Assembly: GCF_026248685.1 (NCBI RefSeq)
Contig: NZ_CP111036.1
Coordinates: 744,001 to 808,000 of the forward strand
DNA length: 64,000 nucleotides
Direction of reading: 5' to 3'
DNA from: Haladaptatus caseinilyticus
Lineage (GTDB): Archaea; Halobacteriota; Halobacteria; Halobacteriales; Haladaptataceae
The notes under the pieces were generated by a model, which saw nothing but the letters and a program-made list of their open reading frames with translations, searched no databases and was not told where the DNA came from. Below, one piece after another: positions 43,824 to 53,134 of this stretch; within the stretch, counting starts at the first letter, position 1; every line of letters begins with the position of its first letter. Both the position numbers and the translations under genes were made by a program.

Positions 43824-44732
43824 ATGACAAAGCGACACGTTACGCTCCCCGAGTCCGCCGAAGCGGGCGTCCGCGGGTTCATCGACGAAGTAGACGAACG
43901 GCTCGCCAGCGACGAGGATACGTGCAAGGTGGTCGAGGAGGTGCTCGTCGACCTCCACGGTGACCGCGACGCCTATGAGGCGTGGCAGAACGGCGAACCA
44001 GTGTCGAACGCGGAACGCGTGCGACTCCAGAGTTACGACCCCTGTAACTCGACGCTGGAAAGCGAGTACTACGCGGAAAAAGACGAGGAGAAGTTCCGGA
44101 AATCGAAACACCTCCAGTGGTTGTGGCGACAGTTCGACGCGACACCGATGGCCGACAACGTCGAGTTTGCCCTCCGTTTTCGTGAGATGCTGGCGAGCCA
44201 CCTCTTCGAGGAGGCGGGTGACAACCTCCGCATCTTCAAGGGAGTCACAATGACATACGGGCACAACATCACGGTGGGTGACAACACGGTCATTCACGAC
44301 GATGTACATCTCGACGACCGCGGAAAACTGACAATCGGCGACCGATGTTCCATCAGCGACGGAGTCCACATCTATACGCACGACCACGATGTCGTGGACC
44401 AAACCGAGGTGACGAACTTCCACACTATCATCGAAGACGATGCGCGAGTAACGTACGACTCGATGGTTCGTGCGGGAGTAAAAGTCGGTGAGGACTCCAT
44501 CGTTGGCGCGCGCGCAGTCGTCCAGAGCGACGTTCCGGCGCACCACATCGCGGTCGGTATGCCCGCGAAAAGCATCAAAATCAAACCCGGGTGGGAGGAC
44601 GAAACGGTCCCCCTCGACGACGCACCACCGACGGAAAAAGAATCACGACGAATCGACTCCGAACTGCCCGACGATTTCGAGGTGTTCGACGAGTTCCAGC
44701 GCGACCTCGGTCCATCGAATACATCGAACTAA
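43824..44732 (+). CDS. Hexapeptide-repeat acyltransferase
   Basis: 302 aa. The N-terminal third is acidic and helical. Then a left-handed beta-helix with hexapeptide repeats is seen from about 135 to 250: ITVGDNTVIHDDVHLDD, LTIGDRCSISDGVHIYTHDHDV, VGEDSIVGARAVVQSDVP. The H-x-H stretch at THDHD and the GMPAK end are typical of maltose/galactoside O-acetyltransferase-like LbH enzymes. Acceptor unknown. Confidence 0.85.
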   Translation: MTKRHVTLPESAEAGVRGFIDEVDERLASDEDTCKVVEEVLVDLHGDRDAYEAWQNGEPVSNAERVRLQSYDPCNSTLESEYYAEKDEEKFRKSKHLQWLWRQFDATPMADNVEFALRFREMLASHLFEEAGDNLRIFKGVTMTYGHNITVGDNTVIHDDVHLDDRGKLTIGDRCSISDGVHIYTHDHDVVDQTEVTNFHTIIEDDARVTYDSMVRAGVKVGEDSIVGARAVVQSDVPAHHIAVGMPAKSIKIKPGWEDETVPLDDAPPTEKESRRIDSELPDDFEVFDEFQRDLGPSNTSN

Positions 44733-44777
44733 TCCGACACCACACCGCTTTTCTCCTGTGAGGTCGTGAGCTATACT

Positions 44778-45863
44778 ATGCGACGCCGTACGTACTTGCG
44801 GACGATGGCGCTCGGGATCTCCGGACTCGCCGGGTGTATGGAATCGTCCGGTAGTGCGACGCAAACCTCGACTACGGATATGGGTCCGGGAGTTCGGATC
44901 AAGACGGTCGCTATGAACCTCGAAGTGCCATGGGGGACGGCCTTCGCTTCTAACGGCGATCTCTATCTCACGGAGCGACCGGGTCGGATTCGTCGTATTC
45001 GCCCGAACAGCAACGAAATCGTCGCCGACATCACCGACGAAATCGCCCACGAAGGGGAAGGCGGTCTCCTCGGATTGGTTCTCCACCCGAACGACGAGAA
45101 CTTCGCGTACACCTACCAGACGTACGATGGGTCGGCAGGGCTCACAAACCGAGTCGTCCGTCATCGTATCAAAGACGGGTTCAAGCGCGACCGCACGATT
45201 CTCGACGACATACCCGCCTCGTCGATCCACAACGGCGGCAGACTTGCCATCTACGACGATGCGCTGTACGTCACCACGGGTGACGCTACCGATTCGGAGC
45301 TAGCACAGGACAAAGAGTCGTTGGCAGGAAAAGTCCTTAGACTGTCGCTCGATGGAACGCCACATCCAGACAATCCGTTCGGGAACGAAGTGTTCACATA
45401 CGGTCATCGCAACCCGCAGGGCCTCGCGTTACGGGATGGAACGGTATTCAGTACGGAACACGGCCCCGACACGAACGACGAAATCAACGTCCTCGAAGCG
45501 GGGAACAACTACGGGTGGCCGACCGTCACCGGCGAAAGCGAAGGCGAGGAGTTCACCGACCCGATTGCGACGTACACGCCGACTATCGCACCTGGAAGCG
45601 CGACGTTCTACACAGGACCGATTTCCGAATGGCGAGGCGATTTCTTCTTCGGAACGCTCGTGGGGCAGCATCTCCACCGCGTTCGAATCGACGAACGGAA
45701 CGTAGTCGAACAGGAACGCCTGCTGGAAAACGAGTACGGGCGCCTGCGAACCGTTTTCACTGGACCGGAGGACCATCTGTACGTGACGACCAGCAATCAG
45801 GATGGACGATCAGCAGGGCCCGCGCCACAGGACGATCGAGTGCTGAAGCTTCAACCAGCATAA
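44778..45863 (+). CDS. PQQ-dependent sugar dehydrogenase-type beta-propeller lipoprotein
   Basis: 361 aa. Tat-type leader with RRRTYLRT, a hydrophobic stretch and lipobox SGLAGC (Cys about residue 21). The mature domain is a GDH-like propeller (YliI/sorbosone dehydrogenase): EVPWGTAFASNGDLYLTERPGRI, GGLLGLVLHPN, GHRNPQGLALRDG and EHGPDTNDEINVLEAGNNYGWP. The family oxidises aldose sugars with PQQ bound. PQQ production by this organism is unproven. A GTG at 44766 is an alternative, but ATG 44778 gives a proper Tat leader. Confidence 0.85.
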   Translation: MRRRTYLRTMALGISGLAGCMESSGSATQTSTTDMGPGVRIKTVAMNLEVPWGTAFASNGDLYLTERPGRIRRIRPNSNEIVADITDEIAHEGEGGLLGLVLHPNDENFAYTYQTYDGSAGLTNRVVRHRIKDGFKRDRTILDDIPASSIHNGGRLAIYDDALYVTTGDATDSELAQDKESLAGKVLRLSLDGTPHPDNPFGNEVFTYGHRNPQGLALRDGTVFSTEHGPDTNDEINVLEAGNNYGWPTVTGESEGEEFTDPIATYTPTIAPGSATFYTGPISEWRGDFFFGTLVGQHLHRVRIDERNVVEQERLLENEYGRLRTVFTGPEDHLYVTTSNQDGRSAGPAPQDDRVLKLQPA

Positions 45864-46000
45864 CTCCTACCCGCGTTTTTTCGAACGCAGTAAAGACGAG
45901 AGTAATGAGTGGCCACAAACGGCCAGTTCGACGACCAATCAACGAACGTTCTAAAATTTGTGGACAAAATGTGCGAAGCTACCAAGTAGCATGACGGCGT

Positions 46001-46303
46001 ATGTCATATCGTAGCATGAACGTCTGGGGGTGGATCATCCTGTACGTCGTCCTCTTCGCAGGACTGCAGCTACTCATCTATCGTTTCCTCCGGAGCGACG
46101 AGGATTCGCCGCTCCTTCAGTCGACGCCATCGAGCGCGGAGCGAGGTGCGCCGGACGAGGTTCGAAAGGAAAGCGTTCTCGAAGAGTTCAGCGAGGCAAA
46201 TCAGGCAGACCCGAGCATTCGTCGATGTCCACATTGTGGGACGGAAAACGGTGCGGAATACACGTTCTGTCGGGAGTGTATCGGACCCCTCGGGGTTTGG
46301 TAG
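46001..46303 (+). CDS. Single-helix membrane protein with C-terminal zinc ribbon
   Basis: 100 aa. An N-terminal hydrophobic helix (about 9-28), an acidic linker, and a zinc ribbon CPHCGTENGAEYTFCREC (about 76-93). Such membrane-anchored zinc ribbons are common in haloarchaea (recalled as DUF7577-like). Alternative ATG at 46016, five codons later. No function known. Confidence 0.65.
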   Translation: MSYRSMNVWGWIILYVVLFAGLQLLIYRFLRSDEDSPLLQSTPSSAERGAPDEVRKESVLEEFSEANQADPSIRRCPHCGTENGAEYTFCRECIGPLGVW

Positions 46304-46351
46304 TGGAGCGTGGTAGCCACGCTTTTCCCATCCGCGTCCCCACGAAGAGCT

Positions 46352-47083
46352 ATGCCACGCGCCGTCGCGATTAACGTCGCCGCAAATACCAACCAGCCCG
46401 GCGTCCGCGGCCCGATTTTTTCGGACGGGCGGTTCGAATACGTCCCGATCCCCGAATCGGAGCCGACGGGTCGTGCGGTTCCGACCTACGCAGATCTCGA
46501 CCTCTCGGTCGAACTCCCCGAAGGCACGGACGACCTTCCCGTCCATCTCGACCCGGAGTTTGCGGAGTATCCCTGTTGTGAACGGTACACCTACGGCGAC
46601 CCGTTCGGCGTGAAAGCTCGACCGCTTTTGGAACTAGGCGAGGGAGATTTCGTTTTTTTCTACGCGACGCTCTCGACGATGGACGAACCGGACCACGAAT
46701 GGATTTCCCCTCGCTGGGGGGCATATATCATCGGGCAGTTTCGGTTGGCGCGCGAACCGATGTCCGAATCCGAGTTTGCGGGCTCCAAAAACGACGTTCG
46801 GAACGTTTTCGAGAACAACGCGCACGTGAAACGCGAGACGTTCGATGCCGAGGTGTTGGTGGCGGGTAAAGAGGAGGATTCGATGTTGTACGAACGAGCA
46901 ATGCCGTTGAGTAGTCCCGAGACGGGGACGGAGGCGAATCGAATCGTGACGGAACTCTCCAGCGACTCGGGAAAGGGACCATGGTGGCGCAGACCGATGA
47001 AGTTTAACCGAGATGAAACGAAGGCGCTCATTTCACTGGTGGAGAACCGCGATTTCGGTCAACTCGTCGATAAGACGGGGTAA
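46352..47083 (+). CDS. Putative nucleotide-modification-associated (Nmad3-like) protein
   Basis: 243 aa. Opening INVAANTNQPGVRGPIFSDGRFEYVPIPE and later LEEGDFVFFYATL-like text with DPEF and CERYTYGDPFG resembles proteins annotated as Nmad3 family putative nucleotide modification protein. That annotation is from computational comparison of DNA-modification loci; no reaction is established. No nucleotide-modification, phage or restriction gene lies beside it. ATG 46352 gives the family-like start. Confidence 0.5.
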   Translation: MPRAVAINVAANTNQPGVRGPIFSDGRFEYVPIPESEPTGRAVPTYADLDLSVELPEGTDDLPVHLDPEFAEYPCCERYTYGDPFGVKARPLLELGEGDFVFFYATLSTMDEPDHEWISPRWGAYIIGQFRLAREPMSESEFAGSKNDVRNVFENNAHVKRETFDAEVLVAGKEEDSMLYERAMPLSSPETGTEANRIVTELSSDSGKGPWWRRPMKFNRDETKALISLVENRDFGQLVDKTG

Positions 47084-47323
47084 CCGGGGTGTACAGCAGG
47101 TTATTTTATGCTGATGGAATCGAAAGCGTTCTACAATGCGCGAATTTGACACAGTTAGAACATGATTTCCCCGTGTCGAATAGAAACGACGGAAGCATCG
47201 AGACGTGATGTAACGGAGATCGGAGTCGGCACGCGTCCCGTCGGTGCGCTCCGGATCTCGACCGAACGTGGTGGGCGCCATTCACAGCCACGACAAAACA
47301 AGATGGCAAGGGCGATTTCGTAG

Positions 47324-48493
47324 ATGACAAGCGACGAACTATCCGGGGCGAACCAGGAACGTCAGGCAACCATTCTCAGACGGATCTATCGCGTCATCGC
47401 GGACAAAGACGAGCCGTTCGAGGGAAAGGTGGAGAAACTGCTCGAAATCGGCAGGGAAGCGCTGGGAACGGAGTATGGAGCGCTCTCCTACATCGAGGGC
47501 GATGATTATATCTTCGAAATCGTCCACGACCCAAGCGGAGAAACAGAAGCCGGTGACGTCGTCCCGCTGGAGGAAACGAACTGCGAGTATGCAATCGATA
47601 CCGAACAAACGCTCGTTCTGACGGACATCGAATCCGAAGCCCCGGAGCTGACCTCCCGTGCGGGGTTCACCGAGATGGGAGTGCAGTGTTACATCGGAAC
47701 ACCGGTCGTGGTAAACGAAGCGGTCTACGGAACTTTTTGTTTCTACGACCGAACGGTTCGGGCGGAGCAGTTCACCGACTGGGATATCACGCTCGTGGAC
47801 CTGATGGGAAAGTGGATCAGCTACGAATTGGAGCGGGAACGGAGAGAAGCCAAACTCACGCGACAACGAAATCGCCTCGACGATTTCGCAAACGTCGTCG
47901 CCCATGACCTCCGAAATCCGATCAATGTGGCACAGGCGTACGTCGAGTTCGCCCGGGATGAGCCCGAGAACAGACACGAACATCTGGACGGCGTCGAAAC
48001 CGCGCTGAACCGAATGGAGGTGCTCATCGATGACGTGCTGTCGCTCGCACATATCGAACAGCAGAATCTCGACGCCGAAACGGTTCATCTCCGGAGCGTC
48101 GTTGATGACGCGTGGGAAACCGCCGCGACGGAGGGCCTTTCACTATCGATAGGGGATGTACTCCCCACGATCGTCGGCAGCCACAGCCTCCTGCAGCAGG
48201 CGTTCGAGAACCTGATTCGAAATACCGTCGAACATACGGATTCGGAAGGAACGATTCATATCGGACTGCTGGAAGATCGCTCGGGGTTCTACTTCGAGGA
48301 CGACGGTCCAGGAATTCCGAAGGAGAAGTTCAAGCGAGCGTTTCAAGCCGGGTATTCGACCACCAGCGACGGGACCGGACTCGGTCTCAGCATCGTCAAG
48401 GAAATCGCCGACGCTCACGATTGGTCGATTTCGGTAACCGACGGAACGATGGGTGGCGCACGATTCGAAGTGGAAAACGTCCAGTTCATCTGA
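47324..48493 (+). CDS. Sensor histidine kinase with GAF domain
   Basis: 389 aa. GAF-like sensing domain (about 20-165), HisKA with phospho-acceptor His194 in ANVVAHDLRNPINVAQ, and HATPase domain with N box (QQAFENLIRNTVEH), G1 box DDGPGIP and G2 box GTGLGLSIVKEIADAH. There is no transmembrane segment, so it is cytoplasmic. The partner response regulator is not adjacent. The 240 nt upstream hold no gene. Confidence 0.92.
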   Translation: MTSDELSGANQERQATILRRIYRVIADKDEPFEGKVEKLLEIGREALGTEYGALSYIEGDDYIFEIVHDPSGETEAGDVVPLEETNCEYAIDTEQTLVLTDIESEAPELTSRAGFTEMGVQCYIGTPVVVNEAVYGTFCFYDRTVRAEQFTDWDITLVDLMGKWISYELERERREAKLTRQRNRLDDFANVVAHDLRNPINVAQAYVEFARDEPENRHEHLDGVETALNRMEVLIDDVLSLAHIEQQNLDAETVHLRSVVDDAWETAATEGLSLSIGDVLPTIVGSHSLLQQAFENLIRNTVEHTDSEGTIHIGLLEDRSGFYFEDDGPGIPKEKFKRAFQAGYSTTSDGTGLGLSIVKEIADAHDWSISVTDGTMGGARFEVENVQFI

Positions 48494-48626
48494 AAACGGG
48501 GTTCGGATGATGAACGCCGCGACGACGGGGATCGAACAGGGCGAGACGATCTCGCTTCGCTCGGCTCCGGCTCGCTTGCTCGACGCCTGCGAGCGCATCC
48601 GCTCGTCACGTTCGTTCCTCGCAGAA

Positions 48627-48697
48627 TGCGCCGACCGGGAGTTGAACCCGGGCTATGAGCTTGGGAAGCTCATGTCCTGCCACTAGACCACCGGCGC
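48627..48697 (-). tRNA. tRNA-Gly (anticodon CCC)
   Basis: A full cloverleaf of 71 nt including the discriminator A: 7-bp acceptor stem (one G-T pair), D arm, anticodon stem TGAGC/GCTCA with loop TTCCCAA, a four-base variable loop, T arm CCGGG/CCCGG with TTCAACT. Anticodon CCC at 48663-48665 reads GGG. CCA is not encoded. Confidence 0.93.
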
Positions 48698-48888
48698 GTG
48701 ACTCTCTCTTCGGTCGTTCTTACGCGCCGAGGATCGCAAATCAATCGGATCTGCTCACCGCCGGTGCACTCGAACGATGCCAACGTTGCTACACCCCGAC
48801 ACCACTTCAACGTAGCGCCGTCCCACGTTCGTCCAAAAATTCATCGCAGTCGGGGAGGTTTTAGTCATTAGCAGACTAACACCCGGTC

Positions 48889-49683
48889 ATGATAGATCTC
48901 GAACTGTCCGAGTCGGAGCTCGACGCTCACCGCGAGCACATCACGGATTTTATCGATGAGCAGATTTCCGCGGCGGGTGCCGATTCGGCGGTCCTGGGAC
49001 TGTCGGGCGGCATCGACAGCACGCTGACGGCCTACCTCGCAGTGGAAGCTCTCGGAAAGGAAAACCTCCACGGCCTCGTCATGCCCGGTGCGGTGAGCCG
49101 GGAGGATAACATGAGCGATGCGGAGTGGGTCGCAAACGAGCTCGAAATACCCTACGACGTGTTCGAAATCAACCCCATCGTGGACGAGTTCCTGAACGCA
49201 TACACCGAGGCCGAGGGTGACCAGATGGCGGTGGGCAACGCCCGCGCCAGAACGAGAGCGGTACTGAACTATCTCGTCGCCAACCACCAAGGAGCGCTCG
49301 TTCTCGGCACCGGAAACCGGACCGAGGCGCTGGTTGGCTACTTCACGAAATACGGCGACGGAGCGGTCGATTGCAATCCGATCGGTAACCTCTACAAACA
49401 GCAGGTACGCCAACTCGCGAAGCACGTCGGCGTCCCCGACGAACTCGCCGAAAAGGAAGCGACCGCCGGTCTGTGGGCCGGGCAGACCGACGAAGAGGAG
49501 TTGGGCATCGACTACGACACGCTCGATGCGGTGCTGGCACTGCACGTCGATGGTCCGGTTTCTGCCTCCGCAACTGCACGACAGGTCGATGGGGTTACCG
49601 AGGATGACGTTGCGCGAATCGAATCGATGTTCGCCCGGAGCAAGCACAAGCGCGCCGCCCCGCCGTCACCCGAATCGGTGTAA
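48889..49683 (+). CDS. nadE: NAD+ synthase
   Basis: 264 aa. PP-loop SGGIDST (39-45) with the downstream motifs GNARARTRAVLNYLVA and GTGNRTEALVGYFTKYGDG (substrate site). It adenylates deamido-NAD and amidates it with ammonia; no glutaminase domain is present, as in the short archaeal type. It converges with the ECH gene, 11 nt apart. Confidence 0.94.
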   Translation: MIDLELSESELDAHREHITDFIDEQISAAGADSAVLGLSGGIDSTLTAYLAVEALGKENLHGLVMPGAVSREDNMSDAEWVANELEIPYDVFEINPIVDEFLNAYTEAEGDQMAVGNARARTRAVLNYLVANHQGALVLGTGNRTEALVGYFTKYGDGAVDCNPIGNLYKQQVRQLAKHVGVPDELAEKEATAGLWAGQTDEEELGIDYDTLDAVLALHVDGPVSASATARQVDGVTEDDVARIESMFARSKHKRAAPPSPESV

Positions 49684-49694
49684 GTCGCGCCGAC

Positions 49695-50393
49695 TCAATC
49701 GCGCTGAGCGGCGATGTTCTCGGCGTGCTTCGCCACGAGGGTACCGAACGCCTCGGCTTCGCGTTCCGCCTGTACATCGGCCGAGGACCGGTCACGGACG
49801 CGGTTTTTGACGACTGAGAGCGCGTCGGGGGTGTTTTGTGCGATTTCTTCCGCGACGGTTCGCGGGTCGTCGGCGATGCGCGAAACCAAACCCATTCGCA
49901 GGGCGTCGTCCGCATCCACGACTCGACCGGAGAGCGCGAGGTCGAGGGCGTCGCCCATGCCGACGATTCCCGGAAGGCGGACAGTTCCACCCCATGCGCC
50001 AAAGATACCGAGCCCGACCCCCGGTTCGGCGAACGTCGCGTCGGGGGTCGCGACTCGGACGTCACAGGCGAGCGCGAGTTCGACGCCACCACCCCGGGCG
50101 AAACCGTCGATCCCGGCGACGACGATGCTTTCCGCGCGTTCGATCGTGTCCGCTACGTGCTGGCCGTGTTCCGCGAACGCAGTCGCCGATTCCTGCTCCA
50201 ACCCAGCCACGACATCGAGGTCGGCACCGGCACAGAACGCGGTTCCTTCGCCGTGGAGATAGACGACCGCTTGGTCGGCGTTTCCCACGGCCTCCGCGAG
50301 GTCGTTGAGGTCCTGCTGCGTGAGTGCGTTGCGGGACTTCGGGCGATCGAGGGTGACAGTTCTAATTTCCGAACCATCGGATACGCGAATCAT
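49695..50393 (-). CDS. Enoyl-CoA hydratase/isomerase family protein
   Basis: 232 aa crotonase-fold. The oxyanion-hole pattern is visible: AFCAGADLD (about 53-61) and DGFARGGGVELALACDVRVA (about 94-113). One usual catalytic Glu follows in EPGVGLG (TFAEPGVGL). Exact substrate uncertain. I start at ATG 50393; codons up to 50507 are not acidic and not family-like. Confidence 0.87.
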   Translation of the reverse strand: MIRVSDGSEIRTVTLDRPKSRNALTQQDLNDLAEAVGNADQAVVYLHGEGTAFCAGADLDVVAGLEQESATAFAEHGQHVADTIERAESIVVAGIDGFARGGGVELALACDVRVATPDATFAEPGVGLGIFGAWGGTVRLPGIVGMGDALDLALSGRVVDADDALRMGLVSRIADDPRTVAEEIAQNTPDALSVVKNRVRDRSSADVQAEREAEAFGTLVAKHAENIAAQRD

Positions 50394-50451
50394 ACGTCCA
50401 GTTGGCGACGCTTTCCAAAGGTCTTTGGCAGTTCCGTCGTAAGCCCCGATA

Positions 50452-51066
50452 ATGGAAGAGGCCGTGCGGGCGCGCGGGGCAGCGCGCGAGGCTATCGGGG
50501 ACATCACGCCAGCGCGACTCCGCGATTATATCGACGAACTACTGGAGTCGTCGGGAATCGTTCCGGGTGTGCTGACGTTGCTGAGCGTGCGAGCAGTCGG
50601 TGGTGATGCCGGGACGAGCGCAGTCGAACGGCGCGCCGCAGGTGTCCAACTCATCTACGAAGGGTTACAACTCACGCGACGGCTGGCGTACGACGAACCG
50701 TGGAACGCTGAGCCACCGCACACGGAGAGTAATATCGCCGTCCTTGCGGCAGACGTGATGGTCTCCCGGGGGTTCTCGCTTCTCGCACGGACGGAAGCCG
50801 CCGGGACGGCGGTACAAACCGTCAAAGCGTTCGGACGAAATCAAACGGAAGGAACGACCAGCAACGCGCTCGAAACCGACGTGTTCGAACTCGCCATCGT
50901 CGCGGGAACGACGGCAACGGGCCGTGACCGTCCGGCAGGAACGCGGCGATACGCCGAGCAACTCGCCGGCGCAGCCGACGAACACGAATCGACGACGAAC
51001 CTACCGGACGATACGGAAGAGGGACTCGTGAAGCTCTCGCGACGACGACCGAATCACGTCGAGTAA
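50452..51066 (+). CDS. Haloarchaeal helical protein (DUF7114-like)
   Basis: 204 aa, mostly helical, with GVQLIYEGLQLTRRLAYDEPW and NIAVLAADVMVSRGFSLLARTEAAG. The pattern recalls the all-helical polyprenyl synthetase fold, but no DDxxD motif is visible, so it is probably not an active prenyltransferase. It is divergent from the ECH gene and next to a tRNA-Thr. Confidence 0.6.
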   Translation: MEEAVRARGAAREAIGDITPARLRDYIDELLESSGIVPGVLTLLSVRAVGGDAGTSAVERRAAGVQLIYEGLQLTRRLAYDEPWNAEPPHTESNIAVLAADVMVSRGFSLLARTEAAGTAVQTVKAFGRNQTEGTTSNALETDVFELAIVAGTTATGRDRPAGTRRYAEQLAGAADEHESTTNLPDDTEEGLVKLSRRRPNHVE

Positions 51067-51144
51067 CCCACGTCATCCAGTGCCGTTCCCTAACGCGAAT
51101 CGAAACGCCTAAAGACGGTTCCGTGTGTAGAAGTAGATGCCTGC

Positions 51145-51216
51145 GCCTGGGTAGCTTAGCGGTAAAGCGCGTCCTTGGTAAGGACGAGAGCCCGGGTTCA
51201 AATCCCGGCCTAGGCT
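51145..51216 (+). tRNA. tRNA-Thr (anticodon GGT)
   Basis: 72 nt cloverleaf including discriminator U: acceptor GCCTGGG/CCTAGGC with one G-T pair, D stem GCTT/AAGC, anticodon stem CGTCC/GGACG with loop TTGGTAA, T stem CCGGG/CCCGG with TTCAAAT. Anticodon GGT at 51177-51179 reads ACC and ACT. No intron. A T-tract follows. Confidence 0.95.
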
Positions 51217-51229
51217 TTTTCGATTTTTT
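51216..51229 (+). terminator. T-tract terminator of tRNA-Thr
   Basis: A T-run directly at the 3' end of the tRNA, then a second six-T run. Both fit archaeal intrinsic termination. Confidence 0.5.
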
Positions 51230-51412
51230 ACCCCGAACAGCGGAGCAGTCGTCCCATAGGGTCGATGCAGTCGGGGAAGAATACGAAATGAAAAATAAAT
51301 AGATAAAAACATAAACTGTATCCGGTATTGGACGATTAGATGACAAATAAAACAGTTTTACTCACCTTAATACACTTATAGGAAAGGGATGGGGAGAGAG
51401 TATTTCGTCTGC

Positions 51413-52903
51413 ATGTCGGAAGAAAACAGACGCACATTCCTCAAGACGGTCGGCGTAGCCGTTGGAGCAGCGGGACTTACCGGAACCGGTGTCGCCCTCG
51501 CACAGGAAGACGACGATAGTGACGATGGCGACGAGACGGGCGACGTCGGTAGTTGGACGAGTTTCCGTGGCGGGTCCGCACGAACCGGAGCAACCGACGA
51601 CGACGGTCCTGCCCCATATGCCACGACGGACTGGTCGATGGACGCGGGCGGCGCACTGCGCGTCGGCACTCGCTCGTACGTCGTCGAGCCAGTCCTCCAC
51701 GACGGGACGCTGTACCTCGCAGTCGCTACGGATACCGGAACGTACGCGAGCGACGGGTTCATCGCCGCCTACGATCCGGAGACGGGTGACGAACTGTGGA
51801 AACACACTGACCTTCCGGCACCGAAAACACCCACTGTTGGCAATGGGACGCTGTACTTCGGAATCGACGTTCCGGGAAGCCAAGCAGGGAGGCCGGAAAA
51901 CACCCTGTTCGCACTTGATGCGGAGACGGGAGAGACGAAGTGGAGTCGCGGTGACCATGTCGAGTGGGAAGATCCGGTTCTCGTAGACGGCCATCTGTAC
52001 ACCGCCTACAGCGAGTATTCGAACGAATCCGGAACGGTCGCACTCGATCCGGAAACGGGAGACACCGTCTGGGAGACCAGCGACGTTAGCGGTGAAGTGT
52101 GCTACGCCGACGGCACGTTGTTCGTTAGAACCGGCACAGCCCTGAACGCGGATGATGGTTCGGTAAAGTGGACCCAAGAAATGGCATCGTTGGAAGCGGT
52201 TCACGACGGGCTCGTGTACGGTACCGCGCGACGGGACGAGGAACCGGGCTATCGACTCCATGCGTGGTCGGCCTCGGACGGAACCGAACAGTGGAAACAG
52301 ATAATTCCCCGAGATCCGGGAGAGTACAAAATCACTAACCTCGCAATCGGAAACGGACAGGTGTTCGTTTTCACCCACGACGGTAATCCGGATGTGAGTT
52401 CGGACGACGTTCAGAAACTCCATGCGTTCGACGCCGAGACAGGCGCGCCGGAGTGGACGTTCGAGTCGTTCGCCTCGATGTACGGTGACCCGGTGGTCGC
52501 CGACGGAACCGTCTACCTCGGTGGGCGGTACGCCCCCGAATCTGAACCGGACCCAGTCCCGGCCAATTACAAGGCGTTCGTCTACGCTATCGACGCGGAC
52601 TCCGGTGAGTCCGAGTGGAGCTACGTCCTCGACAGTCGAAACACCGCCAGTACCCCCGTCGCTTCGGACGGGAAGGTGTATGTCCCGACGTTCGAAGGGG
52701 ACTCCCAATACGCCGAATACGTGGACTCGGAACTGTTCGTCCTCGAAGCGTGTAATGAGCGACCGGACGCCGACCACCGCATCGCAAGCGACTCGACCAC
52801 TGATCCGGATGATGGAGAGGACGGTGACGCTGGCAACGGTGGCGATCAAGACGACGGGTCGAGCGACGACCAGCAGGGCGACAGCGACGAGAACGACTGC
52901 TGA
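51413..52903 (+). CDS. Secreted PQQ-like beta-propeller protein (first of tandem pair)
   Basis: 496 aa from ATG 51413. Tat signal NRRTFLKTVGVAVGAAGLTGTG then ALAQ. The mature part has about seven repeats of the PQQ-enzyme propeller type: G-x-L-Y-x-G, AYDPETGDELWKH, ALDAETGETKWSR, ALDPETGDTVWET and similar. An acidic low-complexity tail ends in ENDC, a lone C-terminal Cys. It lacks known catalytic residues of PQQ dehydrogenases, so it may be a BamB-like scaffold. ATG at 51389 is an alternative start. Confidence 0.82.
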   Translation: MSEENRRTFLKTVGVAVGAAGLTGTGVALAQEDDDSDDGDETGDVGSWTSFRGGSARTGATDDDGPAPYATTDWSMDAGGALRVGTRSYVVEPVLHDGTLYLAVATDTGTYASDGFIAAYDPETGDELWKHTDLPAPKTPTVGNGTLYFGIDVPGSQAGRPENTLFALDAETGETKWSRGDHVEWEDPVLVDGHLYTAYSEYSNESGTVALDPETGDTVWETSDVSGEVCYADGTLFVRTGTALNADDGSVKWTQEMASLEAVHDGLVYGTARRDEEPGYRLHAWSASDGTEQWKQIIPRDPGEYKITNLAIGNGQVFVFTHDGNPDVSSDDVQKLHAFDAETGAPEWTFESFASMYGDPVVADGTVYLGGRYAPESEPDPVPANYKAFVYAIDADSGESEWSYVLDSRNTASTPVASDGKVYVPTFEGDSQYAEYVDSELFVLEACNERPDADHRIASDSTTDPDDGEDGDAGNGGDQDDGSSDDQQGDSDENDC

Positions 52904-53134
52904 GGGCGACCAACCGCCGGAAGCCTGCATCGAAGCGACGCCGAGCTTAGACGAAGTGGAAGCGGGCGACACGACACAGCCAGTGTCGTCGTATCGACTA
53001 ACTGACCACTATTCCATTCGTTATTTACTTTTGAGAATGTTGAAAATTCTGTTCATTTAAAAGACATTTAACGCCAAGAATTGTTCAATTACTATAATTA
53101 TAAGCAAGTATGCTCTATCGGAAACGGGGAATGC

